From positions 1-56,073 of the forward strand of contig NZ_JAGYIM010000017.1 of assembly GCF_018402695.1 (NCBI RefSeq): a stretch of 56,073 nucleotides of DNA. Reading direction: 5' to 3'. The DNA comes from Arsukibacterium sp. GTDB lineage: Bacteria; Pseudomonadota; Gammaproteobacteria; Enterobacterales; Alteromonadaceae. A program made the translations under genes and the position numbers. The notes under the pieces were generated by a model, which did not search any database, was not told the origin of the DNA, and saw nothing but the letters and a program-made list of their open reading frames with translations. Below, in pieces: positions 19,593 through 27,708 of this stretch (position 1 is its first letter; each line of letters opens with the position of its first letter).

Positions 19593-21653
19593 ATGTCCGA
19601 TACCGCCGATAAAACCACACCAGCTGATCACACAACGGCCGGTATTAGCAATGTTAGTTCTGTCACTTGTATTGAGAGTACCTCAACTAACCTCAGTGAT
19701 GACAATGAGAAAACCCGTTTTGCCCGGCCCAACCAGACCGCCGCAACAGCAGCAACGTCAAGCGATTTAACGGGCAAAACCATTAAGCAGCGCTATCTGC
19801 TGGAATCAAAAATTGGCTCTGGTGGTATGAGTGATATCTACCGGGCGCGGGATACCTTTTTAGCTGACGCCGGCGTTGCTGACAGTCAGGTCGCGATTAA
19901 AGTACTGCAACCTCAGTTCGTCAGCCAGCCGGAAGCATTACAATTGTTGTTGCAGGAGGCCCACAGAACCCAGCAACTGTCGCATCCTAATATTGTCAGG
20001 GTATTTGATGTTGATTGTGAGCAGGACCGTTATTTTATTGTAATGGAGTTTCTGGATGGTGAAAGTCTGGATCAGGTGATTAAACGCTACAAACCCAAAG
20101 GCCTGCCGCTTAATGCTGCCATTAAATTGCTGGATCAGTTAGGTGCGGCTCTGGCATACGCTCACAGTAAGGGCATAGTACACGCCGATTTAAAACCGGC
20201 AAATATTATGCTGAACCGCAGTGGCCAGTTAAAGGTACTGGATTTTGGTGTGGCTCATACCCTGCAACTTAATCATGACATTTATGCTGCAGAGCAACAC
20301 AACCCCGCAGCAGCGTTAAGTGGTTACACCCCGGCCTACGCCAGCATAGACTTGCTGGCAGGTAAAACACCGTCCGTTGCTGATGACACTTTTTCATTTG
20401 GATGTATCAGCTATGAACTGCTGACGAGCAAACATCCGTTTGAACGGATCCCTGCTGACAAAGCCGCCCAACAGCAAAAACGGGCTAATAAACCAGCTCA
20501 TTTAAACCCGCTGCAGTGGCTGGCTTTAAAAAAAGCGCTACGCTTCGACAGCAGCAGCCGCAACACCACTATTGCGCAGCTACTACATGCCCTGAACCGT
20601 CGCTACTGGCCAGCGGCAACAGCAGCCTGTATTGCCGTGCTGGCTGCGGGTGGTTTGTGGCATTTACACAGTCAGCAGCAACAGCAACTGGTGACACTGC
20701 AACAGCAACAACAGCAGCAACAGCAACAATACAATGACTACTTGGCACTGGCAGACAGTGAACCAGCCGAATTTCTGGAGGCTTTCTCTACCCTGGAAAC
20801 TGCCGAACCCATAATACGCTCAGGTTTACTGCGTTTGCAGTCTGATAAACTGCTGGCCTATTTTGAGCAGCAGATTGATACCGTAATCAGTGACCGGCGT
20901 TATAATTACCCGGATTACCCGCAAATTGAACACTTGCTGGACCGGGCCCGCAGCTTATATCCCGATTCTCTTTATCTGGCAGATATTGCCAGTAGCATGA
21001 ACCGTAGCAAGCAAACCGCACTTGATGTGCTGCGAAATCAACTGAACACTTTGTTGGTTAACCAGCAATACCAGTCTGATCCAGCACAAACCGATATATA
21101 TAATATTGTTGAAGATATTAAACGGATAGACCAAAACTACAGCATAGTGCCGGATGAGGCTGAAATTGGCGCATACCAGCGCGCATTTGCCGATGCCAGC
21201 CGAGAGCATAATGCCCAGGCTTTGCATGTCTTGATAAAAGCTGGCAAGCATGTTTTTGCCGGCAGCGAACCAACCCGGGAGTTACTGCTACGCGGTGAGC
21301 AGCTGCAAACGGCTGTCGCAGCTATGGCGGCTTACCACAGTGCTAAAGAATCAGCGACTCCACTGCCCTTTCCTCATCAGGAAGCCGCGGTGTTTTATCA
21401 GCAAACCTTTGATCAGCTTAGCGAAGAGTTAACCATCAGCCGCTCTGCGCGGGAGACTGACACTATCTACAAGCAATATGAGCTTTACAGCAGCCAGTTA
21501 CCGGCTGACTTTAGTTTGCTGGTGAGTTTAAAACGACAACTGGCCGACAAGTATCTGACCTTATCGGGTGAACTGTTAAAAACTAATCAGGTGCGTAACG
21601 CTGAGCGCTTAATGCGCCGGGCCAATACCCTGATGAGCAGCATTAATAGTTAA
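19593..21653 (+). CDS. ppkA: PpkA (ImpN), Hanks-type Ser/Thr kinase of the T6SS
   Basis: 686 residues. The kinase domain spans about residues 65-335: glycine loop GSGGMSDIY (75-83), invariant lysine in VAIKVL (K103), catalytic loop HADLKPAN (197-204) and DFG at 217-219. The usual HRD is HAD, so this is a non-RD type kinase. The N-terminus has DNEKTRFA (37-44, Thr41), mirrored in TssL. After a membrane segment (about 339-356) a glutamine-rich stretch coded by CAG/CAA repeats leads into a roughly 300-residue periplasmic domain that I do not recognise. It should phosphorylate T6SS proteins and be antagonised by PppA. The stop codon overlaps the convergent btuF stop. Confidence 0.92.
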   Translation: MSDTADKTTPADHTTAGISNVSSVTCIESTSTNLSDDNEKTRFARPNQTAATAATSSDLTGKTIKQRYLLESKIGSGGMSDIYRARDTFLADAGVADSQVAIKVLQPQFVSQPEALQLLLQEAHRTQQLSHPNIVRVFDVDCEQDRYFIVMEFLDGESLDQVIKRYKPKGLPLNAAIKLLDQLGAALAYAHSKGIVHADLKPANIMLNRSGQLKVLDFGVAHTLQLNHDIYAAEQHNPAAALSGYTPAYASIDLLAGKTPSVADDTFSFGCISYELLTSKHPFERIPADKAAQQQKRANKPAHLNPLQWLALKKALRFDSSSRNTTIAQLLHALNRRYWPAATAACIAVLAAGGLWHLHSQQQQQLVTLQQQQQQQQQQYNDYLALADSEPAEFLEAFSTLETAEPIIRSGLLRLQSDKLLAYFEQQIDTVISDRRYNYPDYPQIEHLLDRARSLYPDSLYLADIASSMNRSKQTALDVLRNQLNTLLVNQQYQSDPAQTDIYNIVEDIKRIDQNYSIVPDEAEIGAYQRAFADASREHNAQALHVLIKAGKHVFAGSEPTRELLLRGEQLQTAVAAMAAYHSAKESATPLPFPHQEAAVFYQQTFDQLSEELTISRSARETDTIYKQYELYSSQLPADFSLLVSLKRQLADKYLTLSGELLKTNQVRNAERLMRRANTLMSSINS

Positions 21654-22522
21654 CGAAAGCGATCCAGCCCCTGGCACAACTGCCTGATCCCCTGCAAGGT
21701 GCGGGGGCTGGTGCGGTACAGTAAATCTGCATCAACTACAATAAACTGGTTGCGCTCTACCGCCGGTATCACCTGATACGCTTGCCAGAAACTGGTATCT
21801 GCCGGCGTGGCACCGGCCGTTGCCTGAATTATGACTTGCGGCTGTGCCTGCAACACCTGTTCTATGCCCGGCTGCGGGTAATCACCCAGCGTCTCATCCA
21901 TAATGTTATCAGCTGCACACAACCGGATAGCCTGTGCGGGCCAGGCCTGGTTTGCGACTGACGTCAGCGGCTCGGTGCCCATACTGAAAAAGACCGGCAG
22001 CCTGGCTTTCGTTTTATACTCCGTCTGAATAGCCGTTAGTTGTTGTTCAAAATTTTCTGCCAGGGCATCGGCCTGTTGCTGATGACCGGTTAGTTGCCCC
22101 AGATAGCGCAGCTCAGTGGCTATATCGCTGATTAACAGCGGATCAGAGAACGCAACATTAATCCCAAACTGCTGTAAGCGGCTGATATCGGTAGCAACAT
22201 TGCCGGTTTTCCAGGCGATAACCAAATCGGGCTGCAAGGCCAGAATGGCCTCAAGGTTGATACCGGCATAATTGGCTACCTCTGGCAATTCACGGGCAGC
22301 AGCCGGGTAATCACTGTAAGCACTGACCGCTACTAATTGCTCACCGGCGCCAATAGCGTACAGCAGTTCGGTAATATGCGGTGCCAGGGCGACAATTCGT
22401 TTGGCCGGCACTGGCTGGCCATTCCGTTCCTGCGGCTCCGCCGCTATTACTGATACCGGCACTGCCAGCACCGGTACCAGTAAAATTGCCAGTACGAGTG
22501 CCCCCTGCCACAGCTTAATCAC
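21650..22522 (-). CDS. btuF: BtuF-like periplasmic cobalamin-binding protein
   Basis: 290 residues with a Sec signal peptide (LWQGALVLAILLVPVLAVPVSVIA). The helical-backbone binding-protein fold shows RIVALAPHITELLYAIGAGEQLVAVS, the start typical of BtuF/BtuF-like proteins, and NLEAILALQPDLVIAW. It delivers vitamin B12 or precursors to the BtuCD transporter. The ATG overlaps the cobO stop by four bases, and the 3' end overlaps the convergent ppkA stop by four bases, so no terminator separates them. Confidence 0.88.
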   Translation of the reverse strand: MIKLWQGALVLAILLVPVLAVPVSVIAAEPQERNGQPVPAKRIVALAPHITELLYAIGAGEQLVAVSAYSDYPAAARELPEVANYAGINLEAILALQPDLVIAWKTGNVATDISRLQQFGINVAFSDPLLISDIATELRYLGQLTGHQQQADALAENFEQQLTAIQTEYKTKARLPVFFSMGTEPLTSVANQAWPAQAIRLCAADNIMDETLGDYPQPGIEQVLQAQPQVIIQATAGATPADTSFWQAYQVIPAVERNQFIVVDADLLYRTSPRTLQGIRQLCQGLDRFR

Positions 22523-23184
22523 CAGTCAATACCCCGCTGCGCTTTAATGCCGGCGTCAAAGGCATGTTTTACAACCTGCACTTCGCTGACGGTATCAGCC
22601 ATCTCAACCAGGGTACGGTGACAGGAGCGGCCGGTAATCACCACGTGCTGGCCAGATGGCCGGTTTTGCAGCGCCCGGACAATCCGTTCCAGTTCAATGT
22701 AGTGATAGCTCACCATATAAGTCAGTTCATCCAGTAGTACCAGGTCAAGAGCCGGGTCGGCCAGCATTTGTTCTGCCCTTGCCCATACCTGTTCAGCAGC
22801 AGCTATATCAGCGGCTTTATCCTGGGTGTCCCAGGTAAAACCGGTGGCCATAACGGCAAACTCCACCTGATGCTGCTCAAGTAAATTTCGCTCACCACAG
22901 TCCCAGCTGCCTTTAATAAACTGCACCACGGCCGCCTTCAGGCCATGGCCAACGGCTCGGGCAACAGTGCCAAAACCTGAGGTGGATTTACCTTTACCAT
23001 TGCCGGTAATAACCAGTAACAGGCCTTTTTCAACGGTGGCTTTAGCAATACCCTGTTGTACTTGTTGTTGTAACTTTTGTTGCCGCTGTTTATGCCGCTG
23101 TTGGCGTATTTGCTCATTTTCAGCGGTGCTGTTAACCCCGTTGCTAGAGGCCTCGTTGTTATCTGTTCCGTTGTTGTCAGTCAT
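22519..23184 (-). CDS. cobO: Cob(I)alamin adenosyltransferase, CobO/BtuR type
   Basis: 221 residues. The P-loop is LLVITGNGKGKSTSGFGTVA, followed by VVQFIKGSWDCGERNLL and LDLVLLDELTYMVSYHYIEL, all diagnostic of the CobA/CobO/BtuR family. It transfers the adenosyl group from ATP to the cobalt of corrinoids, making the coenzyme form after uptake. It sits between btuC and btuF in one operon. The N-terminal 40 residues are a low-complexity N/Q-rich extension. Confidence 0.93.
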   Translation of the reverse strand: MTDNNGTDNNEASSNGVNSTAENEQIRQQRHKQRQQKLQQQVQQGIAKATVEKGLLLVITGNGKGKSTSGFGTVARAVGHGLKAAVVQFIKGSWDCGERNLLEQHQVEFAVMATGFTWDTQDKAADIAAAEQVWARAEQMLADPALDLVLLDELTYMVSYHYIELERIVRALQNRPSGQHVVITGRSCHRTLVEMADTVSEVQVVKHAFDAGIKAQRGIDW

Positions 23185-23186
23185 TG

Positions 23187-24173
23187 CTAAGCTGCACTCC
23201 TGCGTTGGCGCATAATTACCAGAAAAAACACACTGCCGAGTACCGAGGTAATAATCCCCAGCGGGATCTCCTGGTTCAGCAAGGCACTACGGGCCAGATT
23301 ATCTATCCAGACCAGAAATAAGGCGCCAAATACTGTACAACCCAGCAACAACGGTACAGCAGTAACGCCGACAAAATACCGTACCAGATGCGGGATCATT
23401 AACCCGACAAAGGCAATACCGCCGCACTGCGCTACTATACAGGCGGTAACCAGCGCGGTAAGCAACAGCAATATAAAACGCAACCGGGTTGGGTTTACGC
23501 CCAGCGTCTGCGCGCTTTCATCGCTCAGTAACAAGGCATCAAGCTGCCGGCGTAACATCAGTGCAACCAGCAACAAGACACTGACTGCCGGCGCAATTAA
23601 AGCAACACTGCCCCAGTCGGTGCGACTTAAACTGCCCATCAGCCAGAAAATCACCTTATTGGCAGCAAAGGGTTCTGCAAAATACAAAATAAAACTGCTG
23701 ATAGCACTTAGCATAAAAGACACGGCCACGCCGGCCAGCAAGGTCATTTCAATTTTTCGCCACTGCCGGCCCATACACACCAGAAATACCAGCGCTACCG
23801 CAAATAATGCCCCCAGAAACGCGGCAACAGCCAGGCTTAACATATGGGCTGGTAATAAAATACTGGCGATACTGGCACCCAGGCCTGCACCTGCCATTAA
23901 GCCAAATAAATAGGGATCAGCCAATGGGTTACGGCTGGCATTTTGCAGTACCGCGCCGGCTATCGCTAACCCGGCACCAACCAACATCGCGCACAGTAAG
24001 CGCGGCAGCCGCACCTGCCAGATAATAGTACTGGCCAGCGGGTTTTGCTGGCTGCCCAACAGGGCCTGCCAAACATCAGCCAACGTTAAGCTGGCACTAC
24101 CGATGGTCAGGCTCAGCAGACCGCTTAGTAGTAGTGCCAGTAACAGCCATGCCAGAATCAGTTGCTGTTTCAT
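23187..24173 (-). CDS. btuC: BtuC-like cobalamin ABC transporter permease
   Basis: 328 residues, about ten membrane helices, FecCD/BtuC family. Signature blocks are RLPRLLCAMLVGAGLAIAGA, NPLADPYLFGLMAGAGLGAS, GGIAFVGLMIPHLVRYFVG and the C-terminal EIPLGIITSVLGSVFFLVIM. It forms the inner-membrane channel for corrinoid import with the adjacent ATPase, whose stop overlaps its start by four bases. Iron-siderophore permeases are close relatives; the cobO and btuF neighbours favour cobalamin. Confidence 0.9.
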   Translation of the reverse strand: MKQQLILAWLLLALLLSGLLSLTIGSASLTLADVWQALLGSQQNPLASTIIWQVRLPRLLCAMLVGAGLAIAGAVLQNASRNPLADPYLFGLMAGAGLGASIASILLPAHMLSLAVAAFLGALFAVALVFLVCMGRQWRKIEMTLLAGVAVSFMLSAISSFILYFAEPFAANKVIFWLMGSLSRTDWGSVALIAPAVSVLLLVALMLRRQLDALLLSDESAQTLGVNPTRLRFILLLLTALVTACIVAQCGGIAFVGLMIPHLVRYFVGVTAVPLLLGCTVFGALFLVWIDNLARSALLNQEIPLGIITSVLGSVFFLVIMRQRRSAA

Positions 24174-24955
24174 AGCTTGCTCCCACTGGCAAAAAAAGTG
24201 ATCTGCAACTTACCATGAACCGGATGCTGGCTAACCTCACAGGGTAACTGAAACACCGGGCTTAGCTGCTCTGCCGTCAGCACCTGCTCGGGGCTGCCAA
24301 AAGCCAGTAATTGTCCCTGATGTAACAGCGCAATTTTATCACAGTAACGCGCGGCTAAATTAAGGTCGTGCAGGCAGGCCAGCACGGTTTTCCCCAGGCC
24401 ACGGCTAAGTTGCAGGATCTGATGCTGATACAATACATCCAGGTGATTAGTGGGCTCATCCAATAGCAATAGCTCGGCTTGCTGCACCAGCGCTCTGGCC
24501 AGATATAACCGTTGTAACTCGCCACCCGACAAGGTTTCTACCAGCGCCTGCGCTTTGTGCTGCAAGCCAAGTTGGCTTAATGCCAGCTTTATCTGTTGTT
24601 CATCTTCGCTGGTATTGCCAGCAAACCAGCCCTTGTGCGGCAATAGTCCCATAGCGGCCACCTGATAGACCGTCAGAGCAAACACCGGTGGGCTAACCTG
24701 GCTGACACTGGCTATTTTACAGGCTCGCTGGCGGGCAGTTAATTTGCTTAAGGAGCGCTGCTGCAACAGAATATCGCCAGCGCTTAATGGCTGGGTGCCA
24801 TTAATCAGTTTTAACAAACTGCTTTTACCGGCACCATTGGGGCCGATAATGCCAATAAAATCACCTTTATTAGCGCTGAAGCTAACTGGCGCCACTATCG
24901 ATTGACTATCAATCATTAGTGCAGCCTGATTAAGTCGTAACAACGCCGGGGGCAA
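24170..24955 (-). CDS. btuD: BtuD-like cobalamin ABC transporter ATPase
   Basis: 261 residues from a TTG at 24955, which keeps the first beta strand (LLRLNQAALMI); a later ATG exists but would truncate it. Motifs are Walker A GPNGAGKSS, signature LSGGELQRL, Walker B LLLLDEPTNHLD and the H-loop CLHDLNLA. It powers BtuC. It is the first gene of the btuD-btuC-cobO-btuF operon. I looked for a cobalamin riboswitch upstream and saw none, so regulation is not evident. Confidence 0.9.
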   Translation of the reverse strand: MPPALLRLNQAALMIDSQSIVAPVSFSANKGDFIGIIGPNGAGKSSLLKLINGTQPLSAGDILLQQRSLSKLTARQRACKIASVSQVSPPVFALTVYQVAAMGLLPHKGWFAGNTSEDEQQIKLALSQLGLQHKAQALVETLSGGELQRLYLARALVQQAELLLLDEPTNHLDVLYQHQILQLSRGLGKTVLACLHDLNLAARYCDKIALLHQGQLLAFGSPEQVLTAEQLSPVFQLPCEVSQHPVHGKLQITFFASGSKL

Positions 24956-24985
24956 ACGCAGCTCCTGAATTATGCGGATGAAACA

Positions 24986-25012
24986 ACACTGCCGGCAAAA
25001 AGCCGGCAGTGT
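24986..25012 (-). terminator. Strong hairpin between the 25.1 kb gene and btuD
   Basis: A perfect 11-base-pair stem (ACACTGCCGGC with its complement) and a five-base loop lie between the stop at 25061 and the btuD start. On the minus strand it is followed only by TGTTT, so it is a weak terminator or an mRNA-stabilising or attenuating hairpin. Confidence 0.6.
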
Positions 25013-25060
25013 CTGAGTCTTATTGTACTAAGGCGGCGATAGTAGCCGCTTATACCGGCA

Positions 25061-25438
25061 TTAGTCCAGATTTGCCAGCAAGGTTTTGTCCAAACCGTCT
25101 TCATTTAAAATTTTAACAATGGCCTGACAATGGTCCAGAGTAAAGTCACCCTCACCTATCTGGCTGTTTAACATCGCCCGACGCTTTAAGACAATTTCAG
25201 CGACCTGCTTACCATCACCAAGTTTAGTGTGCAGTTTCTCTAACCAGGGATACAATATTTGTTCAGCGTCATACGCTGCCTGACGTACCTGCGGGTGAAA
25301 ATCCTGACAGGCATTAATATTCAACAGATAAAAATTTAAATAACCTGCTACGGTTATCAATTTGTAATCCTGGGTATCTGCCTGTACCGGTGCAGTTACA
25401 ATCAACGCGGCCACTGCGGCACCTAACCATTTTTTCAT
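25061..25438 (-). CDS. Small predicted periplasmic protein, unknown function
   Basis: 125 residues from the ATG at 25438, which starts a clear signal peptide (MKKWLGAAVAALIVTAPVQA). The mature part is helical and has two cysteines (NACQDF and DHCQAI) that could form a disulfide. I do not recognise a family. It lies upstream of the btu operon on the same strand but is separated from it by a hairpin, so it is probably a separate unit. Confidence 0.7.
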   Translation of the reverse strand: MKKWLGAAVAALIVTAPVQADTQDYKLITVAGYLNFYLLNINACQDFHPQVRQAAYDAEQILYPWLEKLHTKLGDGKQVAEIVLKRRAMLNSQIGEGDFTLDHCQAIVKILNEDGLDKTLLANLD

Positions 25439-25549
25439 TGTTATTCCCTGCCATCTGTTGCTAATTATGCTATCCAATCTAAACAGAAAACGATAGTTTT
25501 GCAATCTTGCGACCAAAAAAAGCCCGCTACAACACTGCGAATTCCCAAG

Positions 25550-25861
25550 CTAGCAATCCAGACCATGCACCGCCCGCTCTGTCAGGCAATCGTCTGACGC
25601 TAATGCAAATTCCCGGCAAACCCACGGCCGCTGTTCATAAATCGTGCAGCGATATGTATCGCGATCTAACGCAGAACACCAGCCATCAGCCAGCCGTAAC
25701 ATGGTTTCACCGCCCCAATGATCGACTGCGATATGATGATCAGGCACGCCAGTGTCAGAAATTATCATTACTTCCAGGCGGCAGCAACACGCCTGGCAGT
25801 TGGCACAGCTTACTGTTACCGGTGTCAGTACGGAGGTGATTGTGGTAATGGGAATAGTCAT
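25550..25861 (-). CDS. YkgJ-type cysteine-cluster protein
   Basis: 103 residues with the YkgJ (zinc/iron-chelating) cysteine pattern: CANCQACCCRLEV near the N-terminus, then CSALDRDTYRCTIYEQRPWVCREF and C-terminal cysteines. The family binds a metal or iron-sulfur centre; its job is not known. It is divergent from the glutaredoxin-MauE gene to the right. Confidence 0.85.
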   Translation of the reverse strand: MTIPITTITSVLTPVTVSCANCQACCCRLEVMIISDTGVPDHHIAVDHWGGETMLRLADGWCSALDRDTYRCTIYEQRPWVCREFALASDDCLTERAVHGLDC

Positions 25862-25977
25862 AACTAAGTTTAGCCCGCCAGCTAAGGTAGAAGCAACCGT
25901 TGTCGCCTTAACAACTGATACCTTGCATTGGCACAGTAAGCAACTAAGGTTAACACTTAACCGGAAAAGGAGCGCTT

Positions 25978-26721
25978 ATGGCAAAAACAGCCACACTTTA
26001 TCGGATGGTAACTGACGAGCATATTTGTCCCTTTGGGCTGAAATCTAAAGCGTTACTGCAGCGTCAGGGCTATCAGGTTAAAGATAACCACCTGAGTAAC
26101 AAGGAGCAAACTGAAAAGTTCAAGCAACAGCATCAGGTAGACACCACGCCACAAACCTTTATTGACGATAAACGGATTGGCGGTTATGACCAATTACTGG
26201 ATTATTTTAATAAAACCCAACCCGCTGATAAGTTTGCCGCGGCTTACCGGCCGGTTATCGCGATATTTGCCATCGCACTGCTGATGGCCCTGGCAATAAA
26301 CTGGACAATGGGCATTGCCCTGCTGTCGATAGCGAGTGTCGAAAATTTTGTGGCCTGCAGCATGGCCCTGCTGGCGCTACAGAAATTGCAGGATGTCGAA
26401 GCCTTCAGCAACCAGTTTTTAGGTTACGACTTATTGGCCCAACGTTGGGTGCGCTATGCCTATATTTACCCGTTTGCCGAAGCCTATGCGGGTATTGGCA
26501 TGCTGGCTGGTTTATCAGCGTTTGTGGTGGCACCCGTTGCCTTATTCATCGGGGTGGTTGGTGGTATTTCAGTATGTCAAGCCGTTTACATTGATAAACG
26601 GGAATTGAAATGTGCCTGCGTTGGCGGCAACAGTGACGTTCCGTTAGGCTTTGTCTCGTTAACAGAAAACCTCTTTATGATTGCCGCCGGCTGCTGGATG
26701 CTTGGTAAGGCACTTTTTTAA
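25978..26721 (+). CDS. Glutaredoxin domain fused to MauE/DoxX-like membrane domain
   Basis: 247 residues, with GGAAAAGGAG upstream of the ATG. Residues about 5-80 are glutaredoxin-like with the motif CPFG (monothiol, not CPYC), then TPQTFIDDKRIGGYDQLLDYF, which contains the cis-Pro TPQTF and the GG substrate loop. Residues about 90-247 hold four to five membrane helices with a MauE-like end (ELKCACVGGNSDVPLGFVSL). MauE-type domains carry reducing power across the membrane. The fusion suggests passage of thiol electrons to periplasmic proteins; the substrate is unknown. Confidence 0.8.
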   Translation: MAKTATLYRMVTDEHICPFGLKSKALLQRQGYQVKDNHLSNKEQTEKFKQQHQVDTTPQTFIDDKRIGGYDQLLDYFNKTQPADKFAAAYRPVIAIFAIALLMALAINWTMGIALLSIASVENFVACSMALLALQKLQDVEAFSNQFLGYDLLAQRWVRYAYIYPFAEAYAGIGMLAGLSAFVVAPVALFIGVVGGISVCQAVYIDKRELKCACVGGNSDVPLGFVSLTENLFMIAAGCWMLGKALF

Positions 26722-26754
26722 AGCAACATAGCCGGTGCGGCCAGTATTAGGACT

Positions 26755-26792
26755 AAAAGGGCCTGTGTTCGTTGTGTTTCCCGGCCCTTTTT
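26755..26792. terminator. Rho-independent terminator between convergent genes
   Basis: The stem AAAAGGGCC/GGCCCTTTTT with a 19-base loop and T run on the plus strand (A run for the minus strand) lies between the glutaredoxin-MauE gene and wrbA, which converge here. It probably serves both. Confidence 0.8.
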
Positions 26793-26811
26793 CGCTGTAG
26801 CAGATTAACCG

Positions 26812-27414
26812 TCAGCCGGCTTGTTTAAGCGCAACTTTAGCTACATGAGCACCCTGAAAATAAGCAATTTTTAACTCATTGTCGGACGGTTGTCGTTTAC
26901 CATCACTGCCAGCAAGAGTACTGGCACCATAAGGTGTGCCGCCGGTAATTTCATCCATGTTACTTAATTCCTGACAGGAATAAGGTACGCCGACAATGAT
27001 CATGCCATGGTGCAGCAACGTAGTGTGCACAGACGTTATAGTCGTTTCCTGACCGCCATGCTGAGTAGCTGTAGAGGTAAAAACGCTGCCCACTTTGCCG
27101 ACAAGTTTACCACCGGCCCACAATGCGCCTGTCTGGTCAAAGAAGTTACGCATTTGGGCGCACATGTTGCCAAAGCGGGTCGGAGTGCCAAAGATAACAG
27201 CGTCATAATCTGCCAGCTCGTCCGGACTGGCGACATCGGCAGTCTGGTCAAGCTTGGCGCCAGCTTTTCGTGCCACCTCTTCCGGCATAAGCTCGGGCAC
27301 GCGCTTGAGAGTAACGTCAGTACCACTGACGCTGCGGGCGCCCTCCGCTACTTTTTGTGCCATGGTTTCAACGTGACCATACATACTGTAGTAAAGAACG
27401 AGAATTTTTGTCAT
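26812..27414 (-). CDS. wrbA: WrbA, NAD(P)H:quinone oxidoreductase
   Basis: 200 residues, the exact family length. It is a flavodoxin-like fold with the FMN phosphate loop [38 protein letters not shown] and [10 protein letters not shown]. WrbA reduces quinones by two electrons in the cytoplasm and protects against oxidative stress. The start follows GGAGGAG. It is a single-gene unit. Confidence 0.96.
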   Translation of the reverse strand: MTKILVLYYSMYGHVETMAQKVAEGARSVSGTDVTLKRVPELMPEEVARKAGAKLDQTADVASPDELADYDAVIFGTPTRFGNMCAQMRNFFDQTGALWAGGKLVGKVGSVFTSTATQHGGQETTITSVHTTLLHHGMIIVGVPYSCQELSNMDEITGGTPYGASTLAGSDGKRQPSDNELKIAYFQGAHVAKVALKQAG

Positions 27415-27629
27415 GTTGCTCCTCCTGTTTTAGCTGGTTTTGCAATAGGGCTAAGCTGATATTAGCCCTGTAAGCATAGACCACCGGGAGCACTAATACC
27501 CTGTTCTCTGCCCGCACTCGCTGGCTGACGTTAATATGATTGGCGCATTATCCATATTACGCTGACCCCGACATCTGTTAACAACCGAACAAACCTTACC
27601 TTCTATTGAACATTTTCAGCACGACTTCT

Positions 27630-27672
27630 CTGTTTACTATTCGTTAATAACTCTGCATGCTTTTGGCAGGAC
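27630..27672. mobile_element. Relic of an IS1182-like element end
   Basis: About 41 bases, from CTGTTTACTATT to TGGCAGG, match the interior left-end region of the IS1182-like element at 34555-34597 at 34 of 41 positions, including the block TGCATGCTTTTGGC. No transposase remains. It lies between wrbA and the serine hydrolase gene and suggests a past insertion or rearrangement next to the latter. The rest of 27415-27708 shows no gene. Confidence 0.45.
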
Positions 27673-27708
27673 ATATAATATGAGATGTCCAGATACACAG
27701 CCGTTGTG

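Noticed and set aside
20650..20735. CAG/CAA repeat tract in ppkA as a phase-variable microsatellite
   Set aside because: The tract mixes CAG, CAA and CAT codons and is imperfect; slippage by whole codons would keep the frame, so no on/off switching is expected.
1..21653. T6SS effector or immunity genes, Hcp or VgrG inside the locus
   Set aside because: Every gene here is assigned to a structural or regulatory T6SS role; none has effector motifs. They must lie elsewhere.
24956..25060. Cobalamin riboswitch upstream of btuD
   Set aside because: Only about 100 bases are available, mostly a simple hairpin; no B12-box-like GCCACTG sequence is seen.
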